Shown: positions 16,619 through 25,297, counted from the stretch's first letter. The stretch is 64,000 nucleotides of DNA from Acidimangrovimonas pyrenivorans (GCF_042643245.1 NZ_JBHRSK010000007.1:248001-312000), one strand, 5' to 3'. Made by a program: numbers and translations. Notes: generated by a model from the sequence alone, not told the origin.

Positions 16619-17950
16619 TCAGAATTCCTCGGCCAGGATCGACGGCTCGCGCCGCGCCGCGCAGCCGCCGCGCGGGCAGATGCGGCAGCTGGTGCCGACC
16701 GCCAGCACCGGCCCGTCGCCGCCCCCCGGCACCGCCGTCTCGGGCAGCACCAGCATCTGCGCCTCGAGCACCTGCGGGCCGTCGAAACCGCCGGGATGGC
16801 GCGGCTGGCAGATGGCATAGGTCAGGAACCGCCGCCGGCCGCGCCCGCCCATCTCGACCAGCGCCCTTATCGGTGTCATCGGCCGCGACAGCGCCTGGTA
16901 GAGCGGCCAGAGCGGACAGGCCGAGCCGAAGCGCGGCAGGGCGAACCCCTCGGTCGCCTTGCGGAAGACCAAGGTGCCCGAGCCGTCGCAGGCGACAAGG
17001 CCGATCGTGCCGCGCCCGGCCACGTCCGGCAGGCTGGCCAGCCGCCGGAACACCGCCCCGAGATCGGCGCCGAACTGTTGCGCCAGCCGGCCGGGATCGT
17101 AGCCCATCTCCTCGGCCGCCGGGCGAAACCTGTCCAGCGGCAGGGCGTGGGCATCGGCAAGGTAGCGCCGCAGCCAGGCCGTCGCCAGCTTGCGCGCCGC
17201 TGTCGAAGCCAGCTCGGGCGCCTCGGCGATCAGGCTCTCGGGCTCGGGCGCGCTCGCCCGCTCCAGTTCCGCGACATGGTAGCCGCGCGCGCCCAGCCAG
17301 GCCTCCAGTTCCTCCTGCGGCGCCGCCAGCCCGGTTTCCTCGGTCATCGTGCCGTCGAGATAGGCGACCAGCGATTCCGCCCCCTCGGCCAGGCGCACGG
17401 AATCGTCGTGCAGGTTGCGGTGGAAGCGGGCGCGCCATTCGGGCTCGATATCCTCGGTCTCGGCCAGGATCGCGGCGGTCGAGCGCACCGAGGTCACCGC
17501 CGACAGCACCTCGTGCAGCGAGGCCGAGAGGTAAGGGTCATGCGCCATCCGGTCGCTCAGCGTCTCGACCGTGCGCTCCAGATGCGCCACCCGGCCCTGC
17601 AGTGCCGCCAACAGCCCGGCCCAGCCCGGAAAGCGGCCGACGAATTCCTCGATCCGCTCGAGTTCCGGCAGGTCGGGCGTCCGCCGTTCGGCCGGGGCCG
17701 CCGCCGTCGCCGCCTCGCGCAGCCCGTCCAGCAGCGCCGCCCCGACGCCTTCGGTCAGCGCCGCCGGATCGACCCCCAGCGCCTCGGCGATGCGGCGCAG
17801 CAGGGCGGCGCCGACATTGCGCCGGTTATGCTCGATCAGGTTGAGATAGGAGGCCGAGATCCCCGCCTCGCGGGCCAGGTCGGCCTGCTTGATGCCCGCC
17901 AGCGTCCGCCGCTCGCGTATCCGGCTGCCCGCAAGGGCCGATCTCGCCAC
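16619..17950 (-). CDS. pccR: Short-chain fatty acyl-CoA regulator (PccR/RamB-type, XRE family)
   Basis: The 443-aa regulator has an N-terminal XRE helix-turn-helix (residues 10-63, with IKQADLAREAGISASYLNLIE), a long middle region without an HExxH protease site, and a C-terminal domain ending in the conserved Cys cluster CRICPRGGC. This layout is that of ScfR regulators (PccR, MccR, RamB), which control propionyl-CoA or acetyl-CoA assimilation. In Rhodobacter sphaeroides, PccR regulates pccB through paired TTTGCAAA motifs; such motifs occur upstream of pccB here. The symbol is provisional because the paralogues are similar and this gene is not next to pccB. Confidence 0.75.
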   Translation of the reverse strand: MARSALAGSRIRERRTLAGIKQADLAREAGISASYLNLIEHNRRNVGAALLRRIAEALGVDPAALTEGVGAALLDGLREAATAAAPAERRTPDLPELERIEEFVGRFPGWAGLLAALQGRVAHLERTVETLSDRMAHDPYLSASLHEVLSAVTSVRSTAAILAETEDIEPEWRARFHRNLHDDSVRLAEGAESLVAYLDGTMTEETGLAAPQEELEAWLGARGYHVAELERASAPEPESLIAEAPELASTAARKLATAWLRRYLADAHALPLDRFRPAAEEMGYDPGRLAQQFGADLGAVFRRLASLPDVAGRGTIGLVACDGSGTLVFRKATEGFALPRFGSACPLWPLYQALSRPMTPIRALVEMGGRGRRRFLTYAICQPRHPGGFDGPQVLEAQMLVLPETAVPGGGDGPVLAVGTSCRICPRGGCAARREPSILAEEF

Positions 17951-18020
17951 GAGGCTTCTCCTATATCGGTGTAAATAAATTGACAGGCAAACTGCCGATG
18001 CACAAGGATTTTAAGAGCGA

Positions 18021-18038
18021 TTTGCAGCACTTTACAGC
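18021..18038. promoter_or_regulatory. Possible regulator site between the PccR-type and VOC genes
   Basis: TTTGCAGC (18021-18028) and TTTACAGC (18031-18038) form a direct repeat with a 10-bp period in the divergent promoter region. It resembles half of the TTTGCAAA motif of this regulator family, so autoregulation is possible. Confidence 0.3.
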
Positions 18039-18117
18039 CGCTATCGGCGGATAGGATTTGGACGGGAAATCACCGCCAGCCGTGCTATGTTGCCCGGCAA
18101 AGGACAGGGAGGAGGCG

Positions 18118-18699
18118 ATGCGCAAGCTGCAGACCCAGGGGGTGCACCACATCACGCTGACCGGCGCCGACCGGCAGAGCTCGATCGATTTCTGGGAGGG
18201 CGTGCTGGGCATGCCCTTCGTCTTCGACCAGCCCAATCTCGACAACCCGCGCGAGGGGCATCTCTATTTCGACCCGGGCGACGGCCGCCTGATCACCGTC
18301 TTCACCAACGAGGACCGCAAGCCGGTGCATGACCGCACGCCGACCGATCCGGGCTGCGTCCATCACCTCGCCTTCGCCGTCAGCCTCGCCACCTTCCGCC
18401 AGGTGGCGAAACGGCTCGACGCCCGCGGCATCCGCCATTCCGGTCCCAAGGACCGGGGCTTCATGGATTCGATCTATTTCACCGACCCGCTCGGCCTGCT
18501 GATCGAACTGGCCTGCTACCGCTTCGAGCCGCCGCGCGGCTACGCCCATGCCGACGTCATGATCGAGGCGCACCGGCTGCGCGTCGCCCGCGGCGACTAC
18601 AACATCCAGGAACAGCACCTCGCCGACGCCATCGAACTGCTGGTCGAGCGCAGCCAGCAATCGCTATCCGAGGATCGCAGCCCGAAGAACCCCTACTAG
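18118..18699 (+). CDS. VOC-superfamily protein (glyoxalase/dioxygenase fold)
   Basis: The 193-aa soluble protein has two beta-alpha-beta-beta-beta modules: GVHHITLTGADRQSSIDFWEGVLG (residues 8-31) and VHHLAFAVSLATFRQV with a metal-ligand His in each and Glu in LGLLIELACYRF. These are the usual VOC metal ligands. The substrate is not predictable. A strong GGGAGGAGG precedes ATG 18118. It is divergent from the PccR-type regulator. Confidence 0.8.
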   Translation: MRKLQTQGVHHITLTGADRQSSIDFWEGVLGMPFVFDQPNLDNPREGHLYFDPGDGRLITVFTNEDRKPVHDRTPTDPGCVHHLAFAVSLATFRQVAKRLDARGIRHSGPKDRGFMDSIYFTDPLGLLIELACYRFEPPRGYAHADVMIEAHRLRVARGDYNIQEQHLADAIELLVERSQQSLSEDRSPKNPY

Positions 18700-18731
18700 G
18701 CGGGGCGTGCAGGATCGCCCCGCCCTCGGCG

Positions 18732-18887
18732 TCAGCAGTTCGGATTGGGCAGGGTGGTGCCGACCTTGCTGATATCCGACACGCCGGGCTCGCACTGGCC
18801 GTCATCCTTCATCGGCTGGGTGCAGGCGGCCAGCGCCCCCGCCAGAACCATCGCGACCATCACGCCGCGCAACGCAATTCCACTCAT
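18732..18887 (-). CDS. Very small lipoprotein
   Basis: The 51-aa protein has a signal sequence ending in the lipobox LAAC (Cys near residue 21), then a short Cys-containing mature part. ATG 18887 is preceded by GAAGGAG. The function is unknown. An Fnr-type box lies 76 bp upstream. Confidence 0.65.
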   Translation of the reverse strand: MSGIALRGVMVAMVLAGALAACTQPMKDDGQCEPGVSDISKVGTTLPNPNC

Positions 18888-18962
18888 CCCCGTCTCCTTC
18901 CCGTTCGCCCCGGCCGCCGTCGTCCGGCCCGATAACGTTGGCACGGGGTTGCAAGCCCGGCC

Positions 18963-18976
18963 TTGACGCGGATCAA
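18963..18976 (-). promoter_or_regulatory. Candidate Fnr/Crp-family box
   Basis: TTGAC-GCGG-ATCAA matches the FnrL consensus with only one asymmetric base. It lies upstream of the 51-aa lipoprotein gene. A weak -10 (GTTATC at 18931-18936) would place it near -45. Confidence 0.45.
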
Positions 18977-19093
18977 CGCCCAGGCGGGGCAAGCGTCTGC
19001 CCGCGGGTCGGCCCCCGCCCTGTGCGTCTTGCGCGCCGATCGGGCGATCTTGCCCCCGCCACGGCTGGAGCCTGAAACGCCCCCGGGCGAGGG

Positions 19094-19126
19094 CAAAGAA
19101 AAACGCGGCCCCCAGAAGGGAGCCGC
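19094..19126 (-). terminator. Rho-independent terminator of the ABC/pyrimidine operon
   Basis: The minus strand shows GCGGCTCCC-TTCT-GGGGGCCGC (one mismatch, 19105-19126) followed by TTTTTCTTT. It lies 25 nt after the stop of the substrate-binding-protein gene. Confidence 0.85.
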
Positions 19127-19150
19127 GCCGTCTTTGCCATGCGATCCGGC

Positions 19151-20140
19151 TTACTTGAGCGCCAGGTCGGTGATCTCGTGGGTCCAGGCCCCTTCCGGCT
19201 TCTTGGTGATCGCCGGGTTCTCCTTCGACACCGCCGAGAGCAGCGTGTTCACCGTCTCCTCGTAATCGGCCGGGTCGAGCGCCCCGTTCGAGCCCGCGGT
19301 CAGCTTGGCCACCTCTTTCATCATGTATTTCTGGTGGTCGAGCGTCTGGGCGCCGCTGGCATCGTTGTCGATGACGATCTGGGCGGCCTCGTCCGGATGG
19401 GCCTCGGCATATTTCCAGCCCTTCATGCTGGCCCGCACGAAGCGCACCATCTCGTCCTTGAACTTCGGATCCTTGAGCTTGTCCTGCATGACATAGAGCC
19501 CGTCCTCGAGCATGCCGACGCCTTCCTTCAGGTAGTTGAAGGTGACAAGCTGATCCGGCGTGATGCCGGCATCGAGCACCTGACCGTATTCGTTATAGGT
19601 CATGACCGAGATGCAGTCGGCCTGCTTCTGCAGCAGCGGATCGACGTTGAAGCCCTGCTTGAGCACGGTGACGCCGTCCGGCCCGCCCTCGGTCGGGATG
19701 CCCAGCTTGGCCATCCAGGCGTAGAACGGGTATTCGTTGCCGTAGAACCAGACGCCCAGGGTGTGGCCCGGGAAGTCCTTGGGCGAGTTGATGCCGGTTT
19801 CCTTCAGGCAGGTCAGCTCGAGCCCGCCATGCTTGAACGGCTGGGCGATGTTGACCAGCGGCAGGCCCTTTTCGCGCGCCGCCAGCGCCGCGGCCATCCA
19901 GTCGACGATGACATCGGCGCCGCCGCCGGCGATCACCTGCTCGGGCGCGATGTCGGGGCCGCCCGGCTTGATCGTGACGTCCAGCCCCTCGTCCTTGTAG
20001 AAGCCCTTGTCGAGCGCGACATAGTAGCCGGCGAACTGGGCCTGGGTGACCCATTTCAGCTGCAGCGTCACGCTGTCGGCGGCCTGGGCCGCCCCCGCCA
20101 TCATCAGCGCGCCAATCGCGCCCACCATCAGTTTCTTCAT
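19151..20140 (-). CDS. ABC transporter substrate-binding protein (NMT1/THI5-like)
   Basis: The 329-aa periplasmic protein has the signal peptide MKKLMVGAIGALMMAGAAQA. The mature part (LQLKWVTQAQFAGYYVALDKGFYKDEGLDVTI) matches the NMT1/THI5 type that binds pyrimidine-like and riboflavin-like ligands. It is the last gene of a run of ABC genes behind dihydropyrimidinase, so uptake of a pyrimidine or hydantoin-like compound is the best inference. A good terminator follows. Confidence 0.87.
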   Translation of the reverse strand: MKKLMVGAIGALMMAGAAQAADSVTLQLKWVTQAQFAGYYVALDKGFYKDEGLDVTIKPGGPDIAPEQVIAGGGADVIVDWMAAALAAREKGLPLVNIAQPFKHGGLELTCLKETGINSPKDFPGHTLGVWFYGNEYPFYAWMAKLGIPTEGGPDGVTVLKQGFNVDPLLQKQADCISVMTYNEYGQVLDAGITPDQLVTFNYLKEGVGMLEDGLYVMQDKLKDPKFKDEMVRFVRASMKGWKYAEAHPDEAAQIVIDNDASGAQTLDHQKYMMKEVAKLTAGSNGALDPADYEETVNTLLSAVSKENPAITKKPEGAWTHEITDLALK

Positions 20141-20200
20141 TGCGTACCTCCGGGTTGTGACCGGGATTCTTGCCCCGGCCTTGGGTTATTGCCCGCGCCT

Positions 20201-21052
20201 TCAGGCGCGTGAGCGTTGCGACGGATGCCAGAAGGTCACTGCCTTCTCGATCATCGCCACAATTCCATAGAACGCGCTGCCAGCCAACGCCGCCACGGTG
20301 ATCTCGGCCCAGACCATATCAAGCGACAGCCGCCCGACCTCGGTCGAGATGCGAAACCCCATGCCCTTGATCGGCGAGCCGAAGAATTCCGCCACGATCG
20401 CCCCGATAAGCGCCAGCGTTGTCGCGATTTTAAGCCCGTTGAAAACGAAGGGCATGGCGGCGGGCAGGCGCAGCTTGGCCAGGGTCTGGCCATAGCTGGC
20501 CGAGTAGGTCGCCATCAGGTCGCGCTGCATCTTGTCCGTGGCGTTCAGCCCCTCGACGGTATTGACCAGCACCGGGAAGAACACCATCGCGACCACCACC
20601 GCCGCCTTCGACTGCCAGTCGAAGCCGAACCACATCACCAGGATCGGGGCGATACCGACGATCGGCAGCGCGGCGACGAAATTGCCGATCGGCAGCAGCC
20701 CGCGCTGCAGGAAGGGCGAGCGGTCGATCAGCACCGCGGTGACGAAGGCCGCGCCGCAGCCGATGACATAGCCCGACAGCGCCCCCTTGACGAAGGTCTG
20801 CAGGAAGTCGGTCCACAGCGTCGGCAGGCTGGCGCCGATCTTCACCGCGATGTCGGTCGGCGCCGGCAGGATCACCATCGGCACGTTCAGCCCGCGCACC
20901 AACCCCTGCCAGACCAGCAGCAGGGTCAGGCCGAAGATCGTCGGCACCAGCAGGCCGACGGCGCGGGTATTGGCCGCCGGGCTGTGCGACAGCCTGACGT
21001 TCAGCGCCCAGCCGCCGAGCCAGGCCACGAGGGCAACAAGCAGCCAGATCAT
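20201..21052 (-). CDS. ABC transporter permease 1 (pyrimidine-type importer)
   Basis: The 283-aa inner-membrane protein has about six helices and the EAA-loop sequence LMATYSASYGQTLAKLRLPAAMPFVFNGLK, typical of the SsuC/ThiX-like permease family. It overlaps the next permease by 4 nt (ATGA), so the pair is translationally coupled. It would form the channel with permease 2. Confidence 0.88.
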   Translation of the reverse strand: MIWLLVALVAWLGGWALNVRLSHSPAANTRAVGLLVPTIFGLTLLLVWQGLVRGLNVPMVILPAPTDIAVKIGASLPTLWTDFLQTFVKGALSGYVIGCGAAFVTAVLIDRSPFLQRGLLPIGNFVAALPIVGIAPILVMWFGFDWQSKAAVVVAMVFFPVLVNTVEGLNATDKMQRDLMATYSASYGQTLAKLRLPAAMPFVFNGLKIATTLALIGAIVAEFFGSPIKGMGFRISTEVGRLSLDMVWAEITVAALAGSAFYGIVAMIEKAVTFWHPSQRSRA

Positions 21053-21912
21053 CGCGCCATCCCCATCCGCTTGAGCGTCACCTTCTGCACCGCGCCGATG
21101 GCACCGACCATCACCGCGGCGACCACCGCCGCCATGATCAGCGCCGACCAGATCAGCACGGTCTGGCCGTAATAGCTGCCCGAGAGCAGCCGCGCGCCCA
21201 GCCCCGCCACCGCGCCGGTCGGCAGCTCGCCGACGATGGCGCCGACCAGCGCCGCCGCCGCGCCGATCTTCAGCGAGGTGAAGAAATAGGGCATCGACGA
21301 GGGCCAGCGCAGTTTCCAGAAGGTCTGGGACGGGCTCGCGCTGTAGGTCTTGAGCAGGTCGAGCTGCATGCCGTCGGGGCTGCGCAGCCCCTTCACCATG
21401 CCGACGACGACCGGGAAGAAGCTCAGATAGGCGCTGATGAAGGCCTTGGGCAGGATGCCGGTGATGCCGATCGAGGCCAGCACGACGATGATCATCGGCG
21501 CGATGGCGAGGATCGGGATCGTCTGGCTGGCGATCGCCCAGGGCATGACCGACATGTCCATCGCCCGGTTATGGACGATGCCGACCGCCAGCAGCACCCC
21601 GGCCCCGGTGCCGATGACGAAGCCCAGCAGCGTCGCCGACAGCGTCACCCAGGCATGGTAGACCAGGCTGCGCTTCGAGGTGATCTTCTGGCCGAAGACG
21701 CCTTGCCACAGCCCCTCGGCCACCTGGTGCGGCGTCGGCAGCACCGGGCGTTTCTGGTTCATGGTCTCGCCGACGACCTGGGTGAAGGTGACTTCCTTCT
21801 TCGCCCGCGCCGCCTGGTCGAGAACCCATTGCGAGTTCATCCAGACCGCGCCGGCATACCAGAGCGCGATGATCGCGGCGACGATGGTGAGAACGGGCGC
21901 AACCGACTTCAT
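21049..21912 (-). CDS. ABC transporter permease 2 (pyrimidine-type importer)
   Basis: The 287-aa inner-membrane protein has an N-terminal anchor helix, about six further helices and the EAA loop LLKTYSASPSQTFWKLRWPSSMPYFFTSLK. ATG 21912 overlaps the stop of the upstream periplasmic-protein gene (ATGA). Two non-identical permeases imply a heterodimeric channel. Confidence 0.88.
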   Translation of the reverse strand: MKSVAPVLTIVAAIIALWYAGAVWMNSQWVLDQAARAKKEVTFTQVVGETMNQKRPVLPTPHQVAEGLWQGVFGQKITSKRSLVYHAWVTLSATLLGFVIGTGAGVLLAVGIVHNRAMDMSVMPWAIASQTIPILAIAPMIIVVLASIGITGILPKAFISAYLSFFPVVVGMVKGLRSPDGMQLDLLKTYSASPSQTFWKLRWPSSMPYFFTSLKIGAAAALVGAIVGELPTGAVAGLGARLLSGSYYGQTVLIWSALIMAAVVAAVMVGAIGAVQKVTLKRMGMAR

Positions 21913-22457
21913 CCCTGCCCTCCCGGCTTGTCCGCGACATGATAGCAGAAATGCAGCGGCACGGTGCGCTGCGCCAGCACGTCGGTCAGCACCACGTCGA
22001 CCTGCCAGGTCCCGACCGGGTACTTGTCGTCGACCGCGATATCGGCCCCCAACCGGGTCATGTAGAAGTCGCTCGCCTCCCCGCTCAGCTTGGTGTCGAA
22101 GCAGCGTTGCGCCGGCAGGCCCGAGACCTGGCCGCCGGGCCGGGTGACGCGGATGGCGCAATCGACATGCGCCCCGCCCATGTCGGTCAGCGGGTTGGAG
22201 AAAAAGACCAGCAGCCGCGCCTTGTCGCCCGGCGCCATCTCGGCCGCCGGGGTGAAGGCGGGCGGCGCGGCATGGGCGCCCTTGGCCCATTCCTGCTTCC
22301 AGTCGGCATCGCCGGTCACCACCGCCGCGGCATGGAACTTGCCGGTCTGCTGCGCCGCCCTGCCGGTGCAGGCGGAGCCGGAGGCAAGCCCCGCCCCCGG
22401 TGCCACGGTCGCGGCGACGGCCAGCGCCGCCGCAAGTCTCTTGCCCCAATGGCACAA
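21909..22457 (-). CDS. Periplasmic protein of unknown function in the ABC operon
   Basis: About 182 aa with a signal peptide (RLAAALAVAATVAPGAGLA) and a beta-rich mature part. It has conserved-looking Cys residues (SACTG, VDCAI, QRCFD, HFCYH). Among recognisable starts TTG at 22457 gives a normal signal peptide; longer in-frame starts run through a repeat element, so the start is uncertain. Its stop overlaps the permease start by 4 nt, so it probably works with the importer. No family was recognised. Confidence 0.6.
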   Translation of the reverse strand: MCHWGKRLAAALAVAATVAPGAGLASGSACTGRAAQQTGKFHAAAVVTGDADWKQEWAKGAHAAPPAFTPAAEMAPGDKARLLVFFSNPLTDMGGAHVDCAIRVTRPGGQVSGLPAQRCFDTKLSGEASDFYMTRLGADIAVDDKYPVGTWQVDVVLTDVLAQRTVPLHFCYHVADKPGGQG

Positions 22458-22468
22458 CGCAGAAGCTA

Positions 22469-22576
22469 GGATCGCGCCCGGCCCGAGGGTGGGCGCATCG
22501 CGCCCGCCGTCGGGCTGGAAGCACGCCTTCGGCATGATGGGGGCGGGTCGGGCGCGATCCGGGGCTGATGCCCCGG
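22469..22576 (-). repeat. Long-stem hairpin element, copy R1
   Basis: GGATCGCGCCCGGCCCG (22469-22485) pairs with the arm at 22544-22560 over 17 bp (one G-T pair). It is joined to a terminator-like CCGGGGC-TGAT-GCCCCGG hairpin (22559-22576). It lies 3' of the ABC ATPase gene on the minus strand. Copies R2 and R3 share the layout. Confidence 0.75.
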
Positions 22577-22620
22577 AAAAAACTCCGTTCTCATGCCCCC
22601 TTGCCGTCTCTACCAGCCGA

Positions 22621-23421
22621 TTATTCGTCATAGCTGTGCCCCGCTCTCAGCCCCTCGCGCACGCGATGGGCGACCTCGATGAATTCGCGACTGTCGCGGA
22701 TGTCGAGCGGCCGCTCCTTCGGCAGCGGGCTTTCGATCACGTCGGTGATCCGCCCCGGCCGCGGGCTCATCACCACGATCTTGGTCGACAGATACACCGC
22801 CTCGGGGATCGAGTGGGTCACGAAGCCGATGGTCTTGCCGGTCCGGCCCCAGAGCTTGAGCAGCTCCTCGTTGAGCCGGTCGCGCACGATCTCGTCGAGC
22901 GCGCCGAACGGTTCGTCCATCAGCAGGATCTCGGCATCGAAGGCCAGCGCCCGGGCGATGCTGGCCCGCTGCTGCATGCCGCCGGACAGCTGCCACGGGA
23001 ACTTCTTGCCGAAGCCGGCCAGGTCGACCAGTTCGAGCACCCGCTCGACCCGTTCGTTCTGCTCGGCCCGGGCAAAGCCCATGATCTCCAAGGGCAGCTT
23101 GATGTTGCCGGCGATGGTGCGCCACGGGTAGAGCCCGGCGGCCTGGAACACGTAGCCATAGGCCCGCGCCTGGCGCGCCGCGTCGGGGGTCATGCCGTTG
23201 ACCTGCAGCGTGCCCTCGGTCGGGTGCTCCAGCGCCGCGATGGCGCGCAGGAAGGTGGTCTTGCCGCAACCCGAGGGACCGATGAAGGAGACGAAGTCGC
23301 CCTTCTCGATCTCCAGGTTGACGTCCTTGAGCGCGTGGACGGGGCCGTCGCTCGTCTGGAACGTCAGCCCCAGCCCCTGCGCCGCGATCACCGGCGGCGC
23401 GGTATTCACCGTGTCCTTCAT
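22621..23421 (-). CDS. ABC transporter ATP-binding protein (pyrimidine-type importer)
   Basis: The 266-aa cytosolic ATPase of the SsuB/TauB type has Walker A GPSGCGKTTF, signature LSGGMQQRASIARAL, Walker B EILLMDEPFGALDE and switch His in FVTHSIPEA. It starts one base after the dihydropyrimidinase stop, so the two are surely cotranscribed. It drives the two permeases downstream. Confidence 0.93.
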   Translation of the reverse strand: MKDTVNTAPPVIAAQGLGLTFQTSDGPVHALKDVNLEIEKGDFVSFIGPSGCGKTTFLRAIAALEHPTEGTLQVNGMTPDAARQARAYGYVFQAAGLYPWRTIAGNIKLPLEIMGFARAEQNERVERVLELVDLAGFGKKFPWQLSGGMQQRASIARALAFDAEILLMDEPFGALDEIVRDRLNEELLKLWGRTGKTIGFVTHSIPEAVYLSTKIVVMSPRPGRITDVIESPLPKERPLDIRDSREFIEVAHRVREGLRAGHSYDE

Positions 23422-24876
23422 TCAGACCCCGCTCGCCGGGATGCCCGACCGCTGGATCGGCCGCGGGGCCGTCAGTTCCTTCCAGCTCGACAGTGCGCGG
23501 TTGACCGAGCCGTTGGGCTCGCGCTTGACGAACTTGCCGTGGCCTTCCTCGCTGCGCATCTCGCCGTCATAGACGGCCACCTTGCCGCGGCTCAGGGTGA
23601 AGCGCGGCAGGCCCTTCACCTCCTTGCCCTCGAAGACGTTGTAATCGATCGCCGATTGCTGGCTCGCCGCGCTGATCACCTTCGATTTCTCCGGGTCCCA
23701 GACGATCAGGTCGGCATCGGCGCCGACCAGCACCGCGCCCTTCTTCGGATAGATGTTGAGGATCTTGGCGATGTTGGTCGAGGTGACGGCAACGAACTCG
23801 TTCGGGGTCAGCCGGCCGGTGCCGACGCCATAGGTCCACAACATCGGCAGCCGGTCCTCGAGCCCGCCGGTGCCGTTCGGGATCTTGGTGAAATCGCCGA
23901 CGCCGTAACGCTTCTGCTCGGTGGTGAAGGCGCAATGGTCGGTGGCGACGCAGCTCAGGCTGCCCGCCTGCAGACCGGCCCAGAGGCTGTCCTGGTGCTG
24001 CTTGTTGCGGAAGGGCGGGCTCATGACGCGGCGGGCGGCATGGTCCCAGTCCTTGTCGAAATACTCGCTCTCGTCCAGCGTCAGGTGCTGGATCAGCGGC
24101 TCGCCCCAGACCCGCTTGCCGGCCTGCCGGGCGCGCCGGATCGCCTCGTGGCTCTCCTCGCAGGAGGTATGCACGACATAGAGCGGCACGCCGGCCATGT
24201 CGGCGATCATGATTGCGCGGTTGGTCGCCTCGCCCTCGACCTGCGGCGGCCGGCTGTAGGCATGGGCCTCGGGCCCGGTATTGCCCGCCGCCAGCAGCTT
24301 GGCCGACAGCTCGGCCACGACATCGCCGTTCTCGGCGTGGACCAGCGGGATCGCCCCCAGCTCGGCGCAGCGGCTGAAGCTGGCATAGAGCTCGTCATCG
24401 TTCACCATCAGCGCGCCCTTGTAGGCGAGGAAATGCTTGAAGGTGTTGATGCCGCGCTCGCGCACCACGGTCTCCATCTCGTTGAAGACCTGCTCGCCCC
24501 ACCAGGTGATCGCCATGTGGAAGGAATAGTCGCAATGGGCGCGGGTCGACTTGTTGTCCCACATCTGGATCGCGTCGAGCAGCCCCTGGCCCGGGCTGGG
24601 CAGGGCGAAATCGACCACCATCGTCGTGCCGCCGGCCAGCGCCGCGCGGGTGCCGCTCTCGAAATCGTCGGTCGAGTAGGTGCCCATGAAGGGCATCTCG
24701 AGATGGGTATGCGGGTCGATCCCGCCCGGCATCACGTAGCAGCCGGTGGCGTCGAGCACCTCGTCGCCTTTCAGATCGGCGCCGATCTCGATGATCTGGC
24801 CGCCCTCGATCAGCACATCCGCCTTGTAGCTCAGATCGGCGGTGACGACGGTGCCGTTCTTGATCACTGTGGTCAT
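23422..24876 (-). CDS. hydA: Dihydropyrimidinase
   Basis: The 484-aa cytosolic amidohydrolase opens dihydrouracil or dihydrothymine to N-carbamoyl-beta-amino acids, the second step of reductive pyrimidine breakdown. Metal-site motifs are DPHTHLE (His56, His58), the carbamylated Lys region FKHFLAYKG, LVHAENGD, VVHTSCEE and the late Asp in ATDHCAF. The length is typical of the family. It lies between the carbamoylase/lipoprotein genes and the ABC importer. Confidence 0.94.
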   Translation of the reverse strand: MTTVIKNGTVVTADLSYKADVLIEGGQIIEIGADLKGDEVLDATGCYVMPGGIDPHTHLEMPFMGTYSTDDFESGTRAALAGGTTMVVDFALPSPGQGLLDAIQMWDNKSTRAHCDYSFHMAITWWGEQVFNEMETVVRERGINTFKHFLAYKGALMVNDDELYASFSRCAELGAIPLVHAENGDVVAELSAKLLAAGNTGPEAHAYSRPPQVEGEATNRAIMIADMAGVPLYVVHTSCEESHEAIRRARQAGKRVWGEPLIQHLTLDESEYFDKDWDHAARRVMSPPFRNKQHQDSLWAGLQAGSLSCVATDHCAFTTEQKRYGVGDFTKIPNGTGGLEDRLPMLWTYGVGTGRLTPNEFVAVTSTNIAKILNIYPKKGAVLVGADADLIVWDPEKSKVISAASQQSAIDYNVFEGKEVKGLPRFTLSRGKVAVYDGEMRSEEGHGKFVKREPNGSVNRALSSWKELTAPRPIQRSGIPASGV

Positions 24877-24905
24877 GTTCGTCTCCCTGTTCTTGGTTGC
24901 CGGCG

Positions 24906-25145
24906 TCAGCTGTCGTCGCAGATCAGCTTGCCGGCGGTGTCCGTCACGGGCGTCAGATAGCCCGAAAGATCGTCCTTGGTCTGGATGAAATAGCAGCCGT
25001 CGGCGCGGCGCTTGACGTCATGCAGGTCGGTGCCCGGCGGCAGCGCCGCCCGCGCCCTGGGCGAGATGTAGGGCAGCGGCGCCGGTCCCGGCGCGCAGCC
25101 CGCCATCATTCCCGACACCACGACGATCCCGAAGGCCCGGCCCAT
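24906..25145 (-). CDS. Small lipoprotein in the pyrimidine operon
   Basis: The 79-aa protein starts with a hydrophobic segment ending in the lipobox-like MAGC, then a Pro-rich mature part with ADGCYFIQTKDD. ATG 25145 is used; an in-frame TTG at 25154 would add three residues. It has the same direction as dihydropyrimidinase, 29 nt upstream of it. The function is unknown. Confidence 0.65.
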   Translation of the reverse strand: MGRAFGIVVVSGMMAGCAPGPAPLPYISPRARAALPPGTDLHDVKRRADGCYFIQTKDDLSGYLTPVTDTAGKLICDDS

Positions 25146-25198
25146 GCGTCCCAATCACCCGTCTCCCTGTTCCGTCACGGGGCCCCGCACCGCCCCCA

Positions 25199-25283
25199 CT
25201 TTCTGCTCGAAAATATCCTCGGGGGGCATCGTCATTGTCGCGCCATCGGTCCGAGAGACGATGGCGACGGGGCAGACAGCCCC
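25199..25283 (-). repeat. Gene-end element, copy b (long form)
   Basis: It starts 14 nt after the stop of the carbamoylase gene on the minus strand. A GGGGC/GCCCC hairpin (25269-25283) is followed by a CGCCATCG/CGATGGCG hairpin (25241-25266) and a core GGATATTTTCGAGCAGAAAG. The hairpin loop is nearly identical to that of copy c. Confidence 0.78.
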
Positions 25284-25297
25284 CCGGCCTCGCCACC

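Noticed and set aside
18732..18992. Longer start for the small lipoprotein gene
   Set aside because: The upstream codons lack a signal sequence and cover the Fnr-type box; ATG 18887 has GGAG and a lipobox.
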